Source of the DNA: Tieghemiomyces parasiticus
Taxonomy: Eukaryota; Kickxellomycota; Dimargaritomycetes; Dimargaritales; Dimargaritaceae
Direction: 5' to 3'
Length of the DNA: 31,396 bases
NCBI GenBank assembly: GCA_027575765.1
Contig: JANBPT010000546.1
Coordinates: forward strand, 1-31,396
The notes below the pieces were generated by a model that was given only the letters and a program-made list of their open reading frames with translations, did not search any database and was not told the origin of the DNA. Below, one piece after another: positions 10,201-20,148 of this stretch (positions are counted from its first letter, which is position 1; every line of letters starts with the position of its first letter). Made by a program: the position numbers and the translations under genes.

Positions 10201-11634
10201 TCATCGGCCAAGTCATCGGCCCTGCCGGCTGCCCTGCGTGATGACGTCCAGGTGGCTTCGGCAGCTTCGGCCTCGGCTGCCGCCGTGGCGGCCGGAGCCG
10301 GAATGGATCTCGGCAGATCCTTGGATTCGGCCCCCCGGGCTCCGCCCGACCTTAGTTCGCCACCGGGCTCAGCTGGCCGCACGGGTCGGTCGTCCTTCCA
10401 TCACTATCATCACCATAGCCATGGTCATGCACCCGTAAGCCCGCCAGGGCTGACGGCCATGCGGACCTCCGGATCCCGTACCAGTCTGAGCGGCCTCCTA
10501 GTGGCGTCTCCGCTCTCACCGGATGGCACCCTTCCATCGCCCTTGCCGCCCATGGCCCGGCCGCCGACTTCGGGCCGCCGCACGTCGCTCTTTACCATCC
10601 CGTCTGCCGCATCTTCATCGTCGTCCCTGTCCTCCCTCACGTCAGGACCCATGACTACGCCCTCGACCGTCATCGCCAGTAGCACAGTCGGACCGCACCA
10701 CCATCACCACCACCACCACCATTTACCGGCCGGGCTGCGGCGTAGTCCCTCGCCGGCGGCGGTGGGCTCCGCCACCAGTGGTAACTACCCGCCGTCACTC
10801 TCGCAGTTCACCTTCACCGTAACGCCCCCACTGGCCGCGCGTACGTCACCGGCGCTGGTGACCACTCGGCCCCGATCGCAGCTAGGGCTACACCCTGTAA
10901 CGAGTGCGTCAGAATTGTCAACGGATGTCAGGAGATTATCGGAAACGGCCACGGCGATTGCGGTATCTTCCCCACCGGTAGCGACCGGCCGCCCCGGCCG
11001 TCGTGCTCACGCTTCGCTCTCGTCGCCCGGTCGAGCTCGCCGTCGTACCTCAACGTCGTCTATTAAATCCACTGTCGCCCCGCCAGCCCCCTCCGCTGCG
11101 GCGTCCACGACTCCTGTAACCCTACCTACCAGCCACCCGACAGTTTCGGATCCACTTAGTAGCCCATCGTCCATCCCGCTGTCGCCGCCTTCACCCTCCT
11201 TGCCGACCGTGTCATTCCAGTTGGGGGACCAGCCTCTCGCCCCGCTCCCTTGCAGTACGACGCCGCGATTGGTGCGTCGAGATATGCTACCCGCTGATAC
11301 CTCCGCCGCTGACACCACCGCGACGAGGCCCACGCCGGCACGGGCGACTCCACACTCCTCGCGTTGTCGTGAAGCGGTGGTGAGCTCCTCACCCACCCCA
11401 GCCGCCACGACCTCCAGTGTGGCCAGAAGTACCGTTTCGTCGGCCACCACCGTATCGTCTGCCGCGGCGAAGGGCGTTACTCCGGAGCCGTTAACGCCAC
11501 GAGCGTCGTCACCTCCACCAATGACCACAGCGGTATCGTCGTCGTCGGTTCGAGCGTCGTACAACCAAGATAATAACCGCTCGTTACCATGCATCCACGC
11601 CCAGCTTCGATCGCAGGAGACTCTGGCACAGTAG
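4213..11634 (+). CDS. Giant fungal Sel1-like repeat protein with zinc-knuckle motif (2473 aa)
   Basis: This is a single uninterrupted ORF with strong C/G-ending codon bias. The start at 4213 (CC-ATG-G, MASAAHPLPG) is preferred over the in-frame ATG at 3868. Residues 1 to about 870 are mostly helical. A hydrophobic block at 1112-1148 (GLKLMTLLLSETLILF) and a block from about 1275 to 1346 (FLRDLQLLVMLLPPAVLDL, then KVFWDV) match, from memory, a conserved fungal family with Sel1/HCP-like repeats. A CX2CX7CX2C motif uses C1440, C1443, C1451 and C1454, each pair reading CPRC. Sel1-like helices follow at about 1464-1500 (AAREGDAEAQRELG) and 1942-1975 (ALYWFGRAAAQGD), separated by ~440 Ser/Thr/Pro-rich residues. 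The last ~500 residues are disordered with His9 at 10696-10722. Sel1 repeats usually act as adaptor surfaces. The specific function is unknown. Basophilic kinase-like RRTS sites occur twice in the tail. Confidence 0.85.
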   Translation: MASAAHPLPGPPADFSTVEPSGTADDAWCRLERDAREHSYALQRETADAELIAHRLTTLVVAARKATQIPVVLDKLHTYLHTRQLGPFALLHSQLGLLEAQLLDAPLDGPAHAGPGDPPSDDGPDSNFLHRITPRSAKVVVALVSTLRKHPDLLAAALADMPGHELDALTETRPGPLHGGLLHTLLFSLFGSPAHPREDTLRLELWTPVMVRLLSERKGEQFVLKVLERWAHHPEYQDPDAKGQFETQLLRILHRGAKFPRWVREYAATAHQHHHHHPSTLAGRGPPGSPTTSRPVDLEPFYDDACVDVLTVLPRFVPRPLVRLSRRVFAQLPAESHLYASLLIILRFLFYRFLQRAVTSPESLGLLEDYYVSDQQREMVLMGVYQRLYRHAQTVIVPPSARARAPAPLDPRIHSLLLNVVALFREGAEDALPAPVASQPTTEAVFPPGHAFAPVVGPLICLTAADLLQLHTFLQTWWIPLVMPATQPSVLQTKSKATGAAAATPPHAPGLPTPPASAPGRPGRGSLAREMKVYQSSLFGMLIGTMKKAVAEIHTLPPQSHALLFAQVDHRGVTLTDPALAAPSVEMVMDTTSDLDEFVRAQLPTWPGPWVKGQASETLDVATWSRLGHGVTLAHDAVLQGVHRYDTYLQASDAGQLLPRLQRMQRASRYARDYAAALALQRTLTFLTDHLPFADQLAPAYTPFATLLTAYYDQLRQAADRRQARRTVWAAYCADLETRLRTHLRFRQAQLLALSLRGFYAQVRLQPWFAAAQAALRKWSQSASLDATECRLVKEYLTHHGLTNFLTGEDRFHRAVIELQRVRDRALEAWPGWVRDGTLGTPVASAPSSAAAATYAGSAFSNAPERRTTAGPPGRDPTDHGLPGAAHPAPHLVPRIPSLPGKDLAQPRLGLYFSPQVAANAASLRRFSPGPLTANASHRPGHSSSVGDHLPPRHPSFPPPPGTTGLLPPLASPGALPEWYLLTAPPPPMSVPASPALYPGLAAYFNPPGGTTHPSHTPAAPAAATGNREGGSGGGYFSLPFGTTSSTTATTTATRSSAPTPPGPQQQWWSHGWPDRSAITPATYPNMTAPPVPVSGTHATPYYYGFAGPQRYALVRGDWTAHLGLKLMTLLLSETLILFRYSATDAWLREYLQQPKPSEDGDGDAPEDLSALSLDALITDLNRQTRSVGGFDPIAEESAPRTAIDHDDPLADNPLLQAAFDTFRQQFHLHPAPLQKLHCLVAFEAALVEHLTHRPPRAAATSGDPLDWAARPPGTDVIVSALEAVFRRHRPKCFLRDLQLLVMLLPPAVLDLTSAGKVFWDVTMAMSSLKREGVQALVKRAQRMLDLASRSRSAPYPTTTTAPVPTPSAGHLTSGEDEDTDSATVSLASAALASPPPPLRPGSLDSTASRHSIRTLSSTRPASLIRGSGDADSFDDLATCPRCYLGPTNSCPRCESTRSAERREAQYQSLALRLFSIAAREGDAEAQRELGILFLSLPAVRPARLSAAPGSSSEDTDDAPGADSDHEAASERSVNTTTATTVRSTLGQWLDKVGGPDHSPRLGAALDVSEITIQPFPPLQLTIPRTGIHHPLNASAPQSAPVLPSPPKRHSSRETGGLLQGMGGTGGGPPMLPTSPPMRNTTGPAHAGPGAAPPTVTPALVTTMSTPLVSAASQAHSRTPSLGEGEFEASSSIVSSGPSTSAVPAPHQPSIPLPTTVGAPTTVAARAIASRGRPAAKGSAGFMSTSFKNFLSPILGGTSFFGPGTSAKASGRVSRTPSTHDGQAAGDAMVAPSSPATTTAPVSGGSRTRSHSVSVTGAMEPRGGGFTQHAVSSAVDLSRSMAAGSTAASPEDSRPLALAALHRSVSTHGYDSTTTASAASGRGHHRVSRHQSSLLRDSFLASSTAAHLGASSTTASTVAHQHNPSSSNPTNCDSGDETKCNPENIAAALYWFGRAAAQGDTVADRYLRHRDGPLSLLSNLPGSSTTTATSTTTNSSSSAKSSALPAALRDDVQVASAASASAAAVAAGAGMDLGRSLDSAPRAPPDLSSPPGSAGRTGRSSFHHYHHHSHGHAPVSPPGLTAMRTSGSRTSLSGLLVASPLSPDGTLPSPLPPMARPPTSGRRTSLFTIPSAASSSSSLSSLTSGPMTTPSTVIASSTVGPHHHHHHHHHLPAGLRRSPSPAAVGSATSGNYPPSLSQFTFTVTPPLAARTSPALVTTRPRSQLGLHPVTSASELSTDVRRLSETATAIAVSSPPVATGRPGRRAHASLSSPGRARRRTSTSSIKSTVAPPAPSAAASTTPVTLPTSHPTVSDPLSSPSSIPLSPPSPSLPTVSFQLGDQPLAPLPCSTTPRLVRRDMLPADTSAADTTATRPTPARATPHSSRCREAVVSSSPTPAATTSSVARSTVSSATTVSSAAAKGVTPEPLTPRASSPPPMTTAVSSSSVRASYNQDNNRSLPCIHAQLRSQETLAQ

Positions 11635-12130
11635 CCATCATGATTGTTGTGGACAACGAATAAGGATGTGGTTGCACACTTCCCTTCTTCCCTCCCTCTT
11701 CCCAACCCCTCTTCTCACCCACCCTTTGTATTTGTTGTACTATGTTTTTTTTCTTTGGCTGCCCTTTTCGATTTAGGGTTGACGACCCGACTTCCATGGA
11801 GCGTTGCGATTTCCTTGTTTATCCTACGACACTCATATCTTCGGCCAATATCACCGCTCCTAACCAGATATGCGGGTTTTTAATTCGAGCTCGCTTTCTT
11901 CCATCTCGCCTCCCCTCTCCACTTCATTGTATTCCACCCCCCCCCTGCTTCCACCTCGACCTCTGTTAGATTATTGATCTATCCCCTTTACTCTCTCGTA
12001 TACTCATTACCTTTGCCGTTTTCCCACTCTACTTCCTTTTCGTTTCTTGTCTTTTTACAATGTCGCTTCCATACTACATTTTCGACTCACTTTTTACACT
12101 CTATTACCATTGTATTTTTTTTGGGTTCCT
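11635..12130 (+). other. Probable 3' UTR / termination region of the Sel1-like gene
   Basis: From shortly after the TAG at 11632-11634, the plus strand is C/T-rich with several T8 runs and a C9 run, then changes composition near 12130. An AATAAA lies further down at 12528-12533. The 3' end could be anywhere between, and no cleavage site can be fixed. Confidence 0.4.
11937..11945 (+). repeat. Poly-C tract, C9
   Basis: Nine C on the sense strand, about 300 nt downstream of the Sel1-like gene's stop, inside its likely 3' UTR. Confidence 0.95.
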
Positions 12131-13231
12131 AGTAAGGTGTTGTTAAGCTGGTCAGGTACCGTCTTTCAGCCTAGCTTCGGATACATACAACCGTTCAAGT
12201 TGAAAGTCCTTTGAATACCTTATTAGACGACCTTTGTAGAATACGTAGTGCAAAGCGAAGCATGCTTGTAGCGGGATCGCATAAGGCTAGTATGCGAAGG
12301 AAAAGACAGGCTAGGATTCCTATTGACCCAGTGTCAATCGTATGGTGCCAATTGAATTTTAAATTGCGGCAGTCGGATTGCTACCCCCCATTCGGGGTAT
12401 CGACTCTGGCTGCGTAGATCATAACTTCGTTTGAATAATATGGAAATGAGCCATTGGAATTCGTTGCCGTTTAAATCATAAATGCTCTGTTGAAATAATC
12501 CCCTCTCTGGCTACGTGCTCGCTATAAAATAAATAACCTTTGCCATCCACAAACATTTTTTTTTGGATTTTGAAGGTGGTGATTTCTTCCATTTTTTACG
12601 CATTGACATGGTGAATGTTTAGTCGACCGCCTGGCCGTCGTTCACTATGCGGGCAGTCGATTACCTCGACCACTTACTCTTTGGGACCTCCGCCCGGTAC
12701 ACTTAGCCATGATGATTAATTCCGAGGACAACACGCCCACAATCCTCGGATTCCCCTCACTATTTAAGTAATCGATTTCAATATTCAGGCCTAGTATATC
12801 ACGCTAAGATGTTGGGCCAGGTTGGGGAAGGCTGAAGATTTGGTAGTAGAGGTGATGGTCCGGTTAATTCGTATGCTGGACTGCTACATATGGGCTGGAT
12901 CAATAGACTAGTCGTGCCGGACTTACAAACAGTGCATCTATAGAACCCCGGGCTGAGGTACCCAGTTTGATGCTTATCACATTATCCTCACCGCCAGAAC
13001 TACGTTGAACCGGACATTGGGCGCCGTTGCGCCATGTATGGGACCAATGCCCAAGGTAAGAGGAACGCTATGGTTCATGTTATGGTCAATACAACGGGGG
13101 AGGGGGCGTAATATGTAGGTACCTCGTTAGCTGAGATACCGATGGCCGAGCAAGTCTACAAATCCTCAGGCCGCTTTTATCATGCCACGGTAGATCCGCC
13201 TCCTCTCCCCAGAATCACGAAGAACGGGGAA

Positions 13232-13241
13232 GGGGGGGGGG
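13232..13241. repeat. Poly-G tract, G10
   Basis: Ten G within a purine-rich patch of the gene-poor region. Confidence 0.95.
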
Positions 13242-16200
13242 CGGGCACCTAGCCTCAAGAGCAGGACTTCTCACAGCGTCAATAGACCGTTGATGGGCTT
13301 GTTTTCGGTAGGCCGGGTCCATAGTTTTATCACTCAGCGTAGTTGGAGTGGGGGATTTCCCTCCCCTCTCATACATGTACACACCAATTGGCCTCTCAGC
13401 ACTGTGACCCAAGTATTCGAAAATAAATAAATCCGGGCTGCTCAAAAGCATCGCTTCGCGTTGTGTGGACTTAAAATCGACCTTTCACTTCTACAACAGT
13501 ATGGCCAGATCGCCCGCGGCCTTTCTTGGTCAACACCCTTTCATAACTGTTTATCTATCAAGTCCCGCCCTACGGTCGCACCCCTCCCTTCCTTAGTCAC
13601 AAGCAGGTCCAGGAGCGGACAAAGCTCCTAGCGCGCTGCAGGGTGGCCATCGAAAATATCCTCATTCGTCAGCTTGCGGGTCCCCCTTTCCCTATGAAGG
13701 CAACTGTGCTATGACTTGGGAAATATGCGTTACAGCTTCCACCACCGACCGGATCGTGACCCCAAGCTTGGGTTGTGAGAGGGGGAGGTTCTCTCCATGT
13801 CCAATCCTTTGCCATCACTAGTCACCTTAGGACACCAGGGACAACGGAAGTGGATGGTGATGTAACTCGGTGCCGACCAAACCCCACTACGTTTGCCCAC
13901 AGTCCCATGTGTGAGCCGTTTGGAATGTGTTCACATTTACGTTCCCTGTAGCACACGAGCCGGATGACCTTGGTATCCGTATAGTAATGCTCGGCAAGTC
14001 CCCTTTCCTGATTAGGCGATGGGTACCCACAGGCATGAGAAAGGCTCGGGGTAGCATTGTCGCTCATGGCCAGGCTGACTCGTGTTGCTTGTGAGACAGA
14101 TCCCCTTCTAGACAAGACCAGTGACGAGTCTCGCCATCGCCATCCCGTCTTCCAGTTCCCAGCCTATGGGCCTAACAACTATTGGCCTTCACCTTATCGA
14201 GATTTCCCGCCCAAGTTTCCGATTTCCCACGGCTTGCCAATCGCTTGCCACATCAAGCGGATAGATTTACCCGTAACCAACGGCAAAATCCCACGCCTCC
14301 CTTCCCAATGGTTTATCATTCCGAATTGCCGGGTAGGCAGACCTTTCACAAAGCGTGAATACTTCCCGCCGGCAGGGAAAAACTTCACAGGCAAGAGATG
14401 GAGTGAGGGTGCCTGGCTAAGGGATTGGCCTTATGGTACGCGCAGCCGCCTCCCTCGCCACTCACTTACTCTGGGGAGGGAGAGGGGACGCTTTTAATTA
14501 ATAGAGACCTGCCTTCTGCGAGATTGTACTCCCAACAGCTGCAGATGAAAGAGGCACAGATCCGATGCTAGCTTACATGGACCCTGGTCGTTGGGACTAC
14601 TGCGAACCGTCTCCTTGACAGCAAACGCAGCATGCGAGATGGAAATCATAACCCAAATGCATGCAATTTAGGGACGTAGGGAGATATTTGTAGGGCCCCG
14701 AAAAATAATACCAAGACGTCTCCTTTCATAACCATTGGACGGTGGGTGCTCGGATGCGGGGGAGATTGTCGTTTTAGCTTTGATAGGAAGGTAGACGGTT
14801 TATTAAGACATATTGGTACCAGTGTTGAGTCCAAAGGGAGGGGGCCGGCAGACTCGCATACGTAAATAGGTGGCGACCAACCGTATAGCAACACACGTCG
14901 TCATCAACCAAGACGTTCTCGGGCCCTGTTGGGCACTACGACGGCGCCTGTAAAGTAGGGATGCCTCCACCGTAGTTCCATCTACCTGATAACGCGGACT
15001 GACTGACGTTGCATACTCGGTACTGCGTAAACTCCGACTTTCTAGGGGTGCTTTTCGCCGAGCTGGGCGGCAATCCTCCTCTTGCCCCATGCCATCGGAT
15101 GGCAGACCAGGTCAAGGGCCGACCGATCCATTCTCTTCATTGTAACACGTGGGGTACACCGTTGTCAGTGTCCTTAAATCGTTGAGTCGATAGGTTTAAG
15201 TTTAATCTGCGGCCAGCGCGGACGCGTGGGCTAGGGAGGGGGTGGTGTAGTGCGAGGTATTCATATGCAGGAGGTGCAGATCCAACCGTCCCCTCCTTTT
15301 CACCACTGCCCCAGTCACAACTTACTGTCAAGTCGGCCTGGAATAACGCGTATAGTCTCCTACACCACCACCGAGGGTCATCGGGAGATATCGGCTACAT
15401 GCGGAAGGCCAATAATGTCGGCTAGGCACTGACCTGGACCCTCCACTGGAGACAGTGCGGAGGGTTGTCAGACATGTGGCTCAATCTGCAGAGCTGAGGT
15501 GTGAGCCAGTCTGGTATGGTATGGTTTTGGGACCCTCTCTCTCCCTTTTTGGTTTTGCTACCGATCTATAACACTAGTCACCGCCTATACCCAAATAGCC
15601 CCCGGCGGGACTCGACTACGCAAGCTTGGGCAGGGGTGAGCGCTTTCATTAGCATCGCTTCATTATCAGCCTCAACCTACAGACACCGATTCCACAGTAG
15701 CCCTCCACCTGGCCATTCATTTCTGTTGTTCCTCCCCCCCTGAGTCCCTCTGCCGCTCACAGGTGGCCTATTAAATGATTAAGAAGTGGCGCCCACGATA
15801 AGGCCCAGGGGAGCAGGCAGTGGCAGCGTTACCTCCTCCCTCTTGTTGCCCGATCTGGGCGGTCGATTGTGGGGACTGACCGCCACCTTTTTAACGACCT
15901 AGGATACAGTAGAAAGTTCTCGTCTAGCTAGGGTCCGCAATCCCTTAACCCGAATTTATTTTGTCTCATTTAGCCTATTGGCTAGCTGTCCACCAAGCCC
16001 CGTACCTCATTGGTAAGGTAGCAGAGATGTCCACTAGCCCGCCACCACGCACCGGAGTTGCACACATAGATTTTAGTATCAAGGTCCTGATCAATAGGTA
16101 GGGTCACCTAGCACCAGTTTGATGCCAAGTACCAGTTCCGACGTGCAACCAGTCTTTAGTCTGAGCACCACTAGGGCGTTGAGGGGTCGCAGTTCGGGTG

Positions 16201-16329
16201 TGTAGGTGTCTGCGGGAAAAAAAATATATTCGGTAGTAGTGTAGAAGGCCACCTCATCCAAAGAAAGAATGGAGGGAGGAGAGGGAAGGTAATAGGCGCC
16301 GTTGCACGATGTTGGCGTCAATGTCCGAA

Positions 16330-16340
16330 CCCCCCCCCCC
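16330..16340. repeat. Poly-C tract, C11
   Basis: Eleven C, followed within 80 bp by a CA microsatellite. Confidence 0.95.
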
Positions 16341-16407
16341 ACCCAGGGGCAATCCACCAACCGGGTGACAACCATCCACTCGGGCGCCTGATCACTCGAG
16401 AGGGTCG

Positions 16408-16421
16408 ACACACACACACAC
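16408..16421. repeat. (AC)7 microsatellite
   Basis: Seven uninterrupted AC units beginning just after a GTCGAC site. Short and unremarkable in itself. Confidence 0.9.
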
Positions 16422-17041
16422 CACCGAATCCCCAGCCCCTGTACCCGGCCGAGATTCGGTCGGTATGGGTAAGAAGATTATAGATTAAAAAATTGCGTAT
16501 GATGGGTCTGAGTGGGTCATGGCGCTGTAACGGCCAACGAGTTTCAACGATGGTTATACGTCCTCGTAGTAAGGGACCTTAAAATAGGGGGACGCCCTAT
16601 TGGTAAGTAGAATGCGGGAGAGACCGTCCATTACGTCCACTCCTTTCTCCTGCCACTGCCCTTACTTAAGCCGCCCTTGCAAGTATCCTCACCTGCTCCA
16701 GCGTTGCAGGGCCAAGTGGATTGAAATCGATCCACAGAGCCACCATGATCACAAATTCCAGCGACGGTAATGAGTTCCATCAATGAACGTGGGGTTGGTG
16801 ATTTATAAGGCCTTAGGCCGGCCGGCTATTTTTATTACATGGCCCATTCGATGATGGATTCGAGGGCGGGTATGAAATTATGGTGGGTCACCCGAGGCAG
16901 ACAAATGAGCCGGATCACCCAGCCGTGGCATGCAGGATTTAGAGGACCCAGTTATCTATTCCCCTGCTCCATGCGACCCTGGTCCGCATTAACCCCCCCT
17001 TCAGCCGGGAGACGAAAAGAGGGCTACCGACGCCAAAGGAC

Positions 17042-17051
17042 GGGGGGGGGG
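17042..17051. repeat. Poly-G tract, G10
   Basis: Ten G, with a shorter G8 run about 300 bp downstream. Confidence 0.95.
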
Positions 17052-17349
17052 CTGTAATTTGCTCCGAACGGCCCTCTTTTGGTGTCACACCTCCTGCCTT
17101 ACATTTCCCGGTAAGCACGACAGCGCCAAGCCACTTGCCTCGATCCCACTCCCCGCTTTCCTAGTGATGCATGGCTGTCACCTCCAACACCTCTATCTCA
17201 CTTCCACTACTTGGCCAATTGGCCTCACTTTGGCGCATTATTTCCATCAGCCCAGCGACCCACCCATTGTTAAATCTGGGTGGCCGAATGAAGGGCGTGT
17301 GAGAACTATCAGTAATGTGATGTATAATGGAGGTGGTGGCACACTCAGA

Positions 17350-17357
17350 GGGGGGGG
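17350..17357. repeat. Poly-G tract, G8
   Basis: Eight G, followed closely by a short GATA-unit repeat (about 17364-17376) and further G-rich sequence. Confidence 0.95.
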
Positions 17358-18922
17358 TTTAGAAATAGATAGATAGACATTGGGGAGGGGGAGACAGAGT
17401 AGGGCGGCCTGTTCGCGTGTGTTGGTTGCCCGCCAGCGGGGCGTCGTACCACCTCGCAGTCCAACTGGATCTTCCTACTCCGAGCGGTGTAACCGAGAGC
17501 GAGCTACTCTACCTTGTGTGTCAAGTAACGCATGCCAGCGCCCCATTTCATAATACTCTGACCAATGGCGGAGCAGTAGTGGTTGAATCCGGAGGATATC
17601 GGCTGACGCCTCTTGCTTCACCGCCCGTAACCAAGTGTGTGCGTTGGGGTGTGCCGCTCATCCATACTCCGGGCCGAGGGGATGGGCCAACGCCGAAGCG
17701 GGGTTGATAGAACAAGCGAGGAGGGGGGGTCGTGCCGCTCACTCAAGTGGGGCGGATTGACAGGTGAAAAGTCTTTAGGAATAGTGCATGCCAGACGGTA
17801 GGTTGGCTGGGCAACAAGGCTGCGTTAGGAATTCAGATAGGATGGCCCAGTTACGGTAACGGCCATGTTGCCGTGTTCAGACTGACAGGCAGGAGGGTAG
17901 GTGGACATCGACGGACCGGTCCTGGCCTTATCGTTGGTTCACAAGAAAGCTGTACATGTTAGCCCGCCTCCCAACATTCTCTATCGCATTCATTGCTGAA
18001 AAGGGCTACTCCCATGCCCTGTATTTTATAGAATAAGGACCCGGCGGCCGCACCCACCTCCTGTCTTTCATTCCAGCCCGGCCAACGCATCGGCTTTCGA
18101 CCGACCCCTAAATAACCATTTGCTAATTTGCTCGTCACTTGTGGCTACCGCCGCTTGTTAGGGGAGTCTGGGCAGTTAATTCAGCGGGATCTGCGACGAA
18201 CGCACCATGATTCTCGGAGGATTAAAGTGGCGGGTGAGCCGTCGTTTGGAGCCTCTGGCGGCCCAGAACGGTGGATGGGGGGTAGGGCTTTGGAAGTTGT
18301 GGAGAATGGCCAGCACACGTCGGATGGTGGAACGGAAGGCGTAGCAATGCCCGCCACCTTGTGACGCTGGTATGGATGAGTCGGAGGACTATGGGCCGCG
18401 GGGCCCCGCAGATAGATTGGGTGTGGTCACGACATACTCACCCTCATTCTAAATATGGTCACATTTCGGCCCGCGTAGTCCCGCCATCGCCCTCCCCTGA
18501 AAGTTCCACGCTGAGGATCCATTGGTTGGGTAAATCGAGTGAAAGAAGGGGTGGGTGGAGGTCAGCCACAGTATTGCAGGCCCATTCTTGCCGTCACCCC
18601 CGCACCATTCGACCATTCTCGTGCAGGGAAACTCGGGTCGACCGCCCCCTTCATGGTCTCGCAACGCCGCCCGCTATTCTGAGTATCCCATGGCCGTCCC
18701 CTTGCTTGGTGGGTCGCGCTCTCGAGCGTCGTCGGACTTGGTGGTACGGCCGATGGCAATCGTCGCCGTCACGACCCGGCCCTGATGGAGATCTACCGGG
18801 GCGCTATTCACCGACGACAGACCGCCAGCGCAGTAACACCGAGGCCACGGATTGGGCCGTGGGTACGTTGGCACGCTGGGGGGAGGGGAAGGCGGCAGTC
18901 AGCGGTGGTGAAGGGCATCAGA

Positions 18923-18947
18923 ATTTTTATTTTATTTTATTTTATAT
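18923..18947. repeat. TTTTA pentanucleotide repeat
   Basis: About four tandem TTTTA units end in TATATAC. This AT-rich island lies in otherwise GC-rich DNA, about 280 bp upstream of the TATA box assigned to the APSES gene. It could be a nucleosome-disfavouring promoter element. Confidence 0.8.
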
Positions 18948-19031
18948 ACTGACGGCCGTTCCCCAGCATCGCACGCATCACATCTTGCCCGGATACCACA
19001 ACCACCCACACTGCGGGCCGCAACGACCCCT

Positions 19032-19040
19032 CCCCCCCCC
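19032..19040. repeat. Poly-C tract, C9
   Basis: Nine C at the upstream border of the C/T-rich APSES promoter and leader, shortly before a TTTATAAC element. Confidence 0.95.
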
Positions 19041-19225
19041 GTCCTCCTCCATTTTTTATAACACAGCCCACCCTCGCCCCTCACCCATGGCCCCCCGCCC
19101 CTCCCCTCCTTCTTTCCTCCCACTCTGTCCCCTTGTCTGCTCCTGTTGTCGAGCCCAGCCGCACAGCCGCCGGCAGAACGCACCGCACCTTGCCTCTTGC
19201 TGCCCCCCTACATGTAGCTGCCTCA

Positions 19226-19233
19226 TATAAATA
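19226..19233 (+). promoter_or_regulatory. TATA box (TATAAATA) of the APSES gene
   Basis: An exact TATAAATA lies in C/T-rich surroundings. It is followed by CT-rich initiator-like sequence and then 915 nt without any ATG, which fits a core promoter for the downstream APSES gene. A minimal ATG-TAG at 19212-19217 lies upstream of it and would be outside such a transcript. A weaker TTTATAAC lies near 19056-19063. Confidence 0.6.
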
Positions 19234-20148
19234 ATCGGTGCATTCCCCTCCCTCCCTCTCCTTCTCTGACCCTGGCCTCAAATCACACAGCCCCACCAGT
19301 GCATTCCCCCCTACTTTCTACAACCAACCAGTCAAGTGCATCTCCCTCCACTAACCGTCCCTGCCCGCCGATTCTCATTTGAATCTTGTACTGGTTGTTT
19401 GCCCTTCTCCTTCATCCTTCCGTTGTACATCTGCAACCGGCTTCGCCGTTCACTCTTGTGTTCGCCTCTGTCCTTGGACGCAGCGCCATTCTGGATTTCC
19501 ATCCTTCCGAGCGAGTGGAGCCCCTTCATATCCGCAGCCCGAGCCCAAGCCCGGTGCTACCAGGCCCCACCCCCCGCATAGCCCCGCTGCTCCCCCACCC
19601 TCCCCATCCTCCGGCCACCCTCTTTTCCCCTGCGGCCCACATTGCCTCGACACCGTGTCTTTGCTTTTGGTAACGTACTACCCACAGCCACACGCTTCCG
19701 CAGCGTCCTCCTGGCGACGGTTGCCGACCCCTCCGCAAAGCTCTCGACTTGCCTTCCTACTGCCCTTCGACGCCGTCCTTTCGCGTACCCTCGGCTGCGT
19801 CGATCCTGCGGAACCTGTGCTTTCACGGTGCTATCTAGTGCTTCGTATTTGTCCTGCGTCCATCGCACCTAGTTCGGCCTGCTAGCCTGCTGCAACCCTG
19901 CTTCCGCGGCGTGGTTTTTTCTCCCGGGAGTTCCCTGGTTTGTTTGTTGCACTGGCCCTCCCATCTCCCCTCGGTGGCGAAAGCTATACGATACAACTGG
20001 TGTTTCGCGGCCCCCTATCGACCAGGACCAAGTGGGTATCCTTCAATCTTTGCCTTCCGCACACGCTTCTTGCCCCGGCCACTTCGAAGTATACACGCCC
20101 CTCTCACCCTCCTGCCGGCGCCCGCACCTACATAACCTGTGCTGGTGG

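Larger units (their letters stand above)
12131..18920. other. ~6.8 kb gene-poor region upstream of the APSES gene
   Basis: No open frame here combines an ATG start, coding-like codon bias and a recognisable motif. The longest candidate (ATG 14066 to TAA 14497) is discussed under findings. The region contains C/G runs, a short CA microsatellite and scattered AT-rich patches. No tRNA, rRNA, LTR pair or transposon protein was recognised. It may be regulatory DNA for the APSES gene. Confidence 0.6.

Noticed and set aside
10696..10722. His9 run as an artificial tag or vector trace
   Set aside because: It lies inside a long native ORF with several other His-rich patches and mixed CAC/CAT codons.
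4491..11705. Many antisense and frame-shifted ORFs over the Sel1-like gene
   Set aside because: They are shadows of a GC-rich gene with biased codons, Arg/Pro/Gly-rich and without motifs.
14202..14211. E2F-like TTTCCCGCC site
   Set aside because: A single site in gene-poor DNA with no nearby promoter is no evidence of regulation.
16717..16736. Imperfect hairpin around GTGGATTG / CGATCCAC
   Set aside because: An 8-bp stem with one G-T pair and no gene context is expected by chance in a window of this size.
18361..19230. 289-codon plus-strand ORF upstream of the APSES gene
   Set aside because: It starts at a non-canonical codon, has no family motif and runs through a C/G run, a TTTTA repeat and the TATA region. 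It looks like chance openness.
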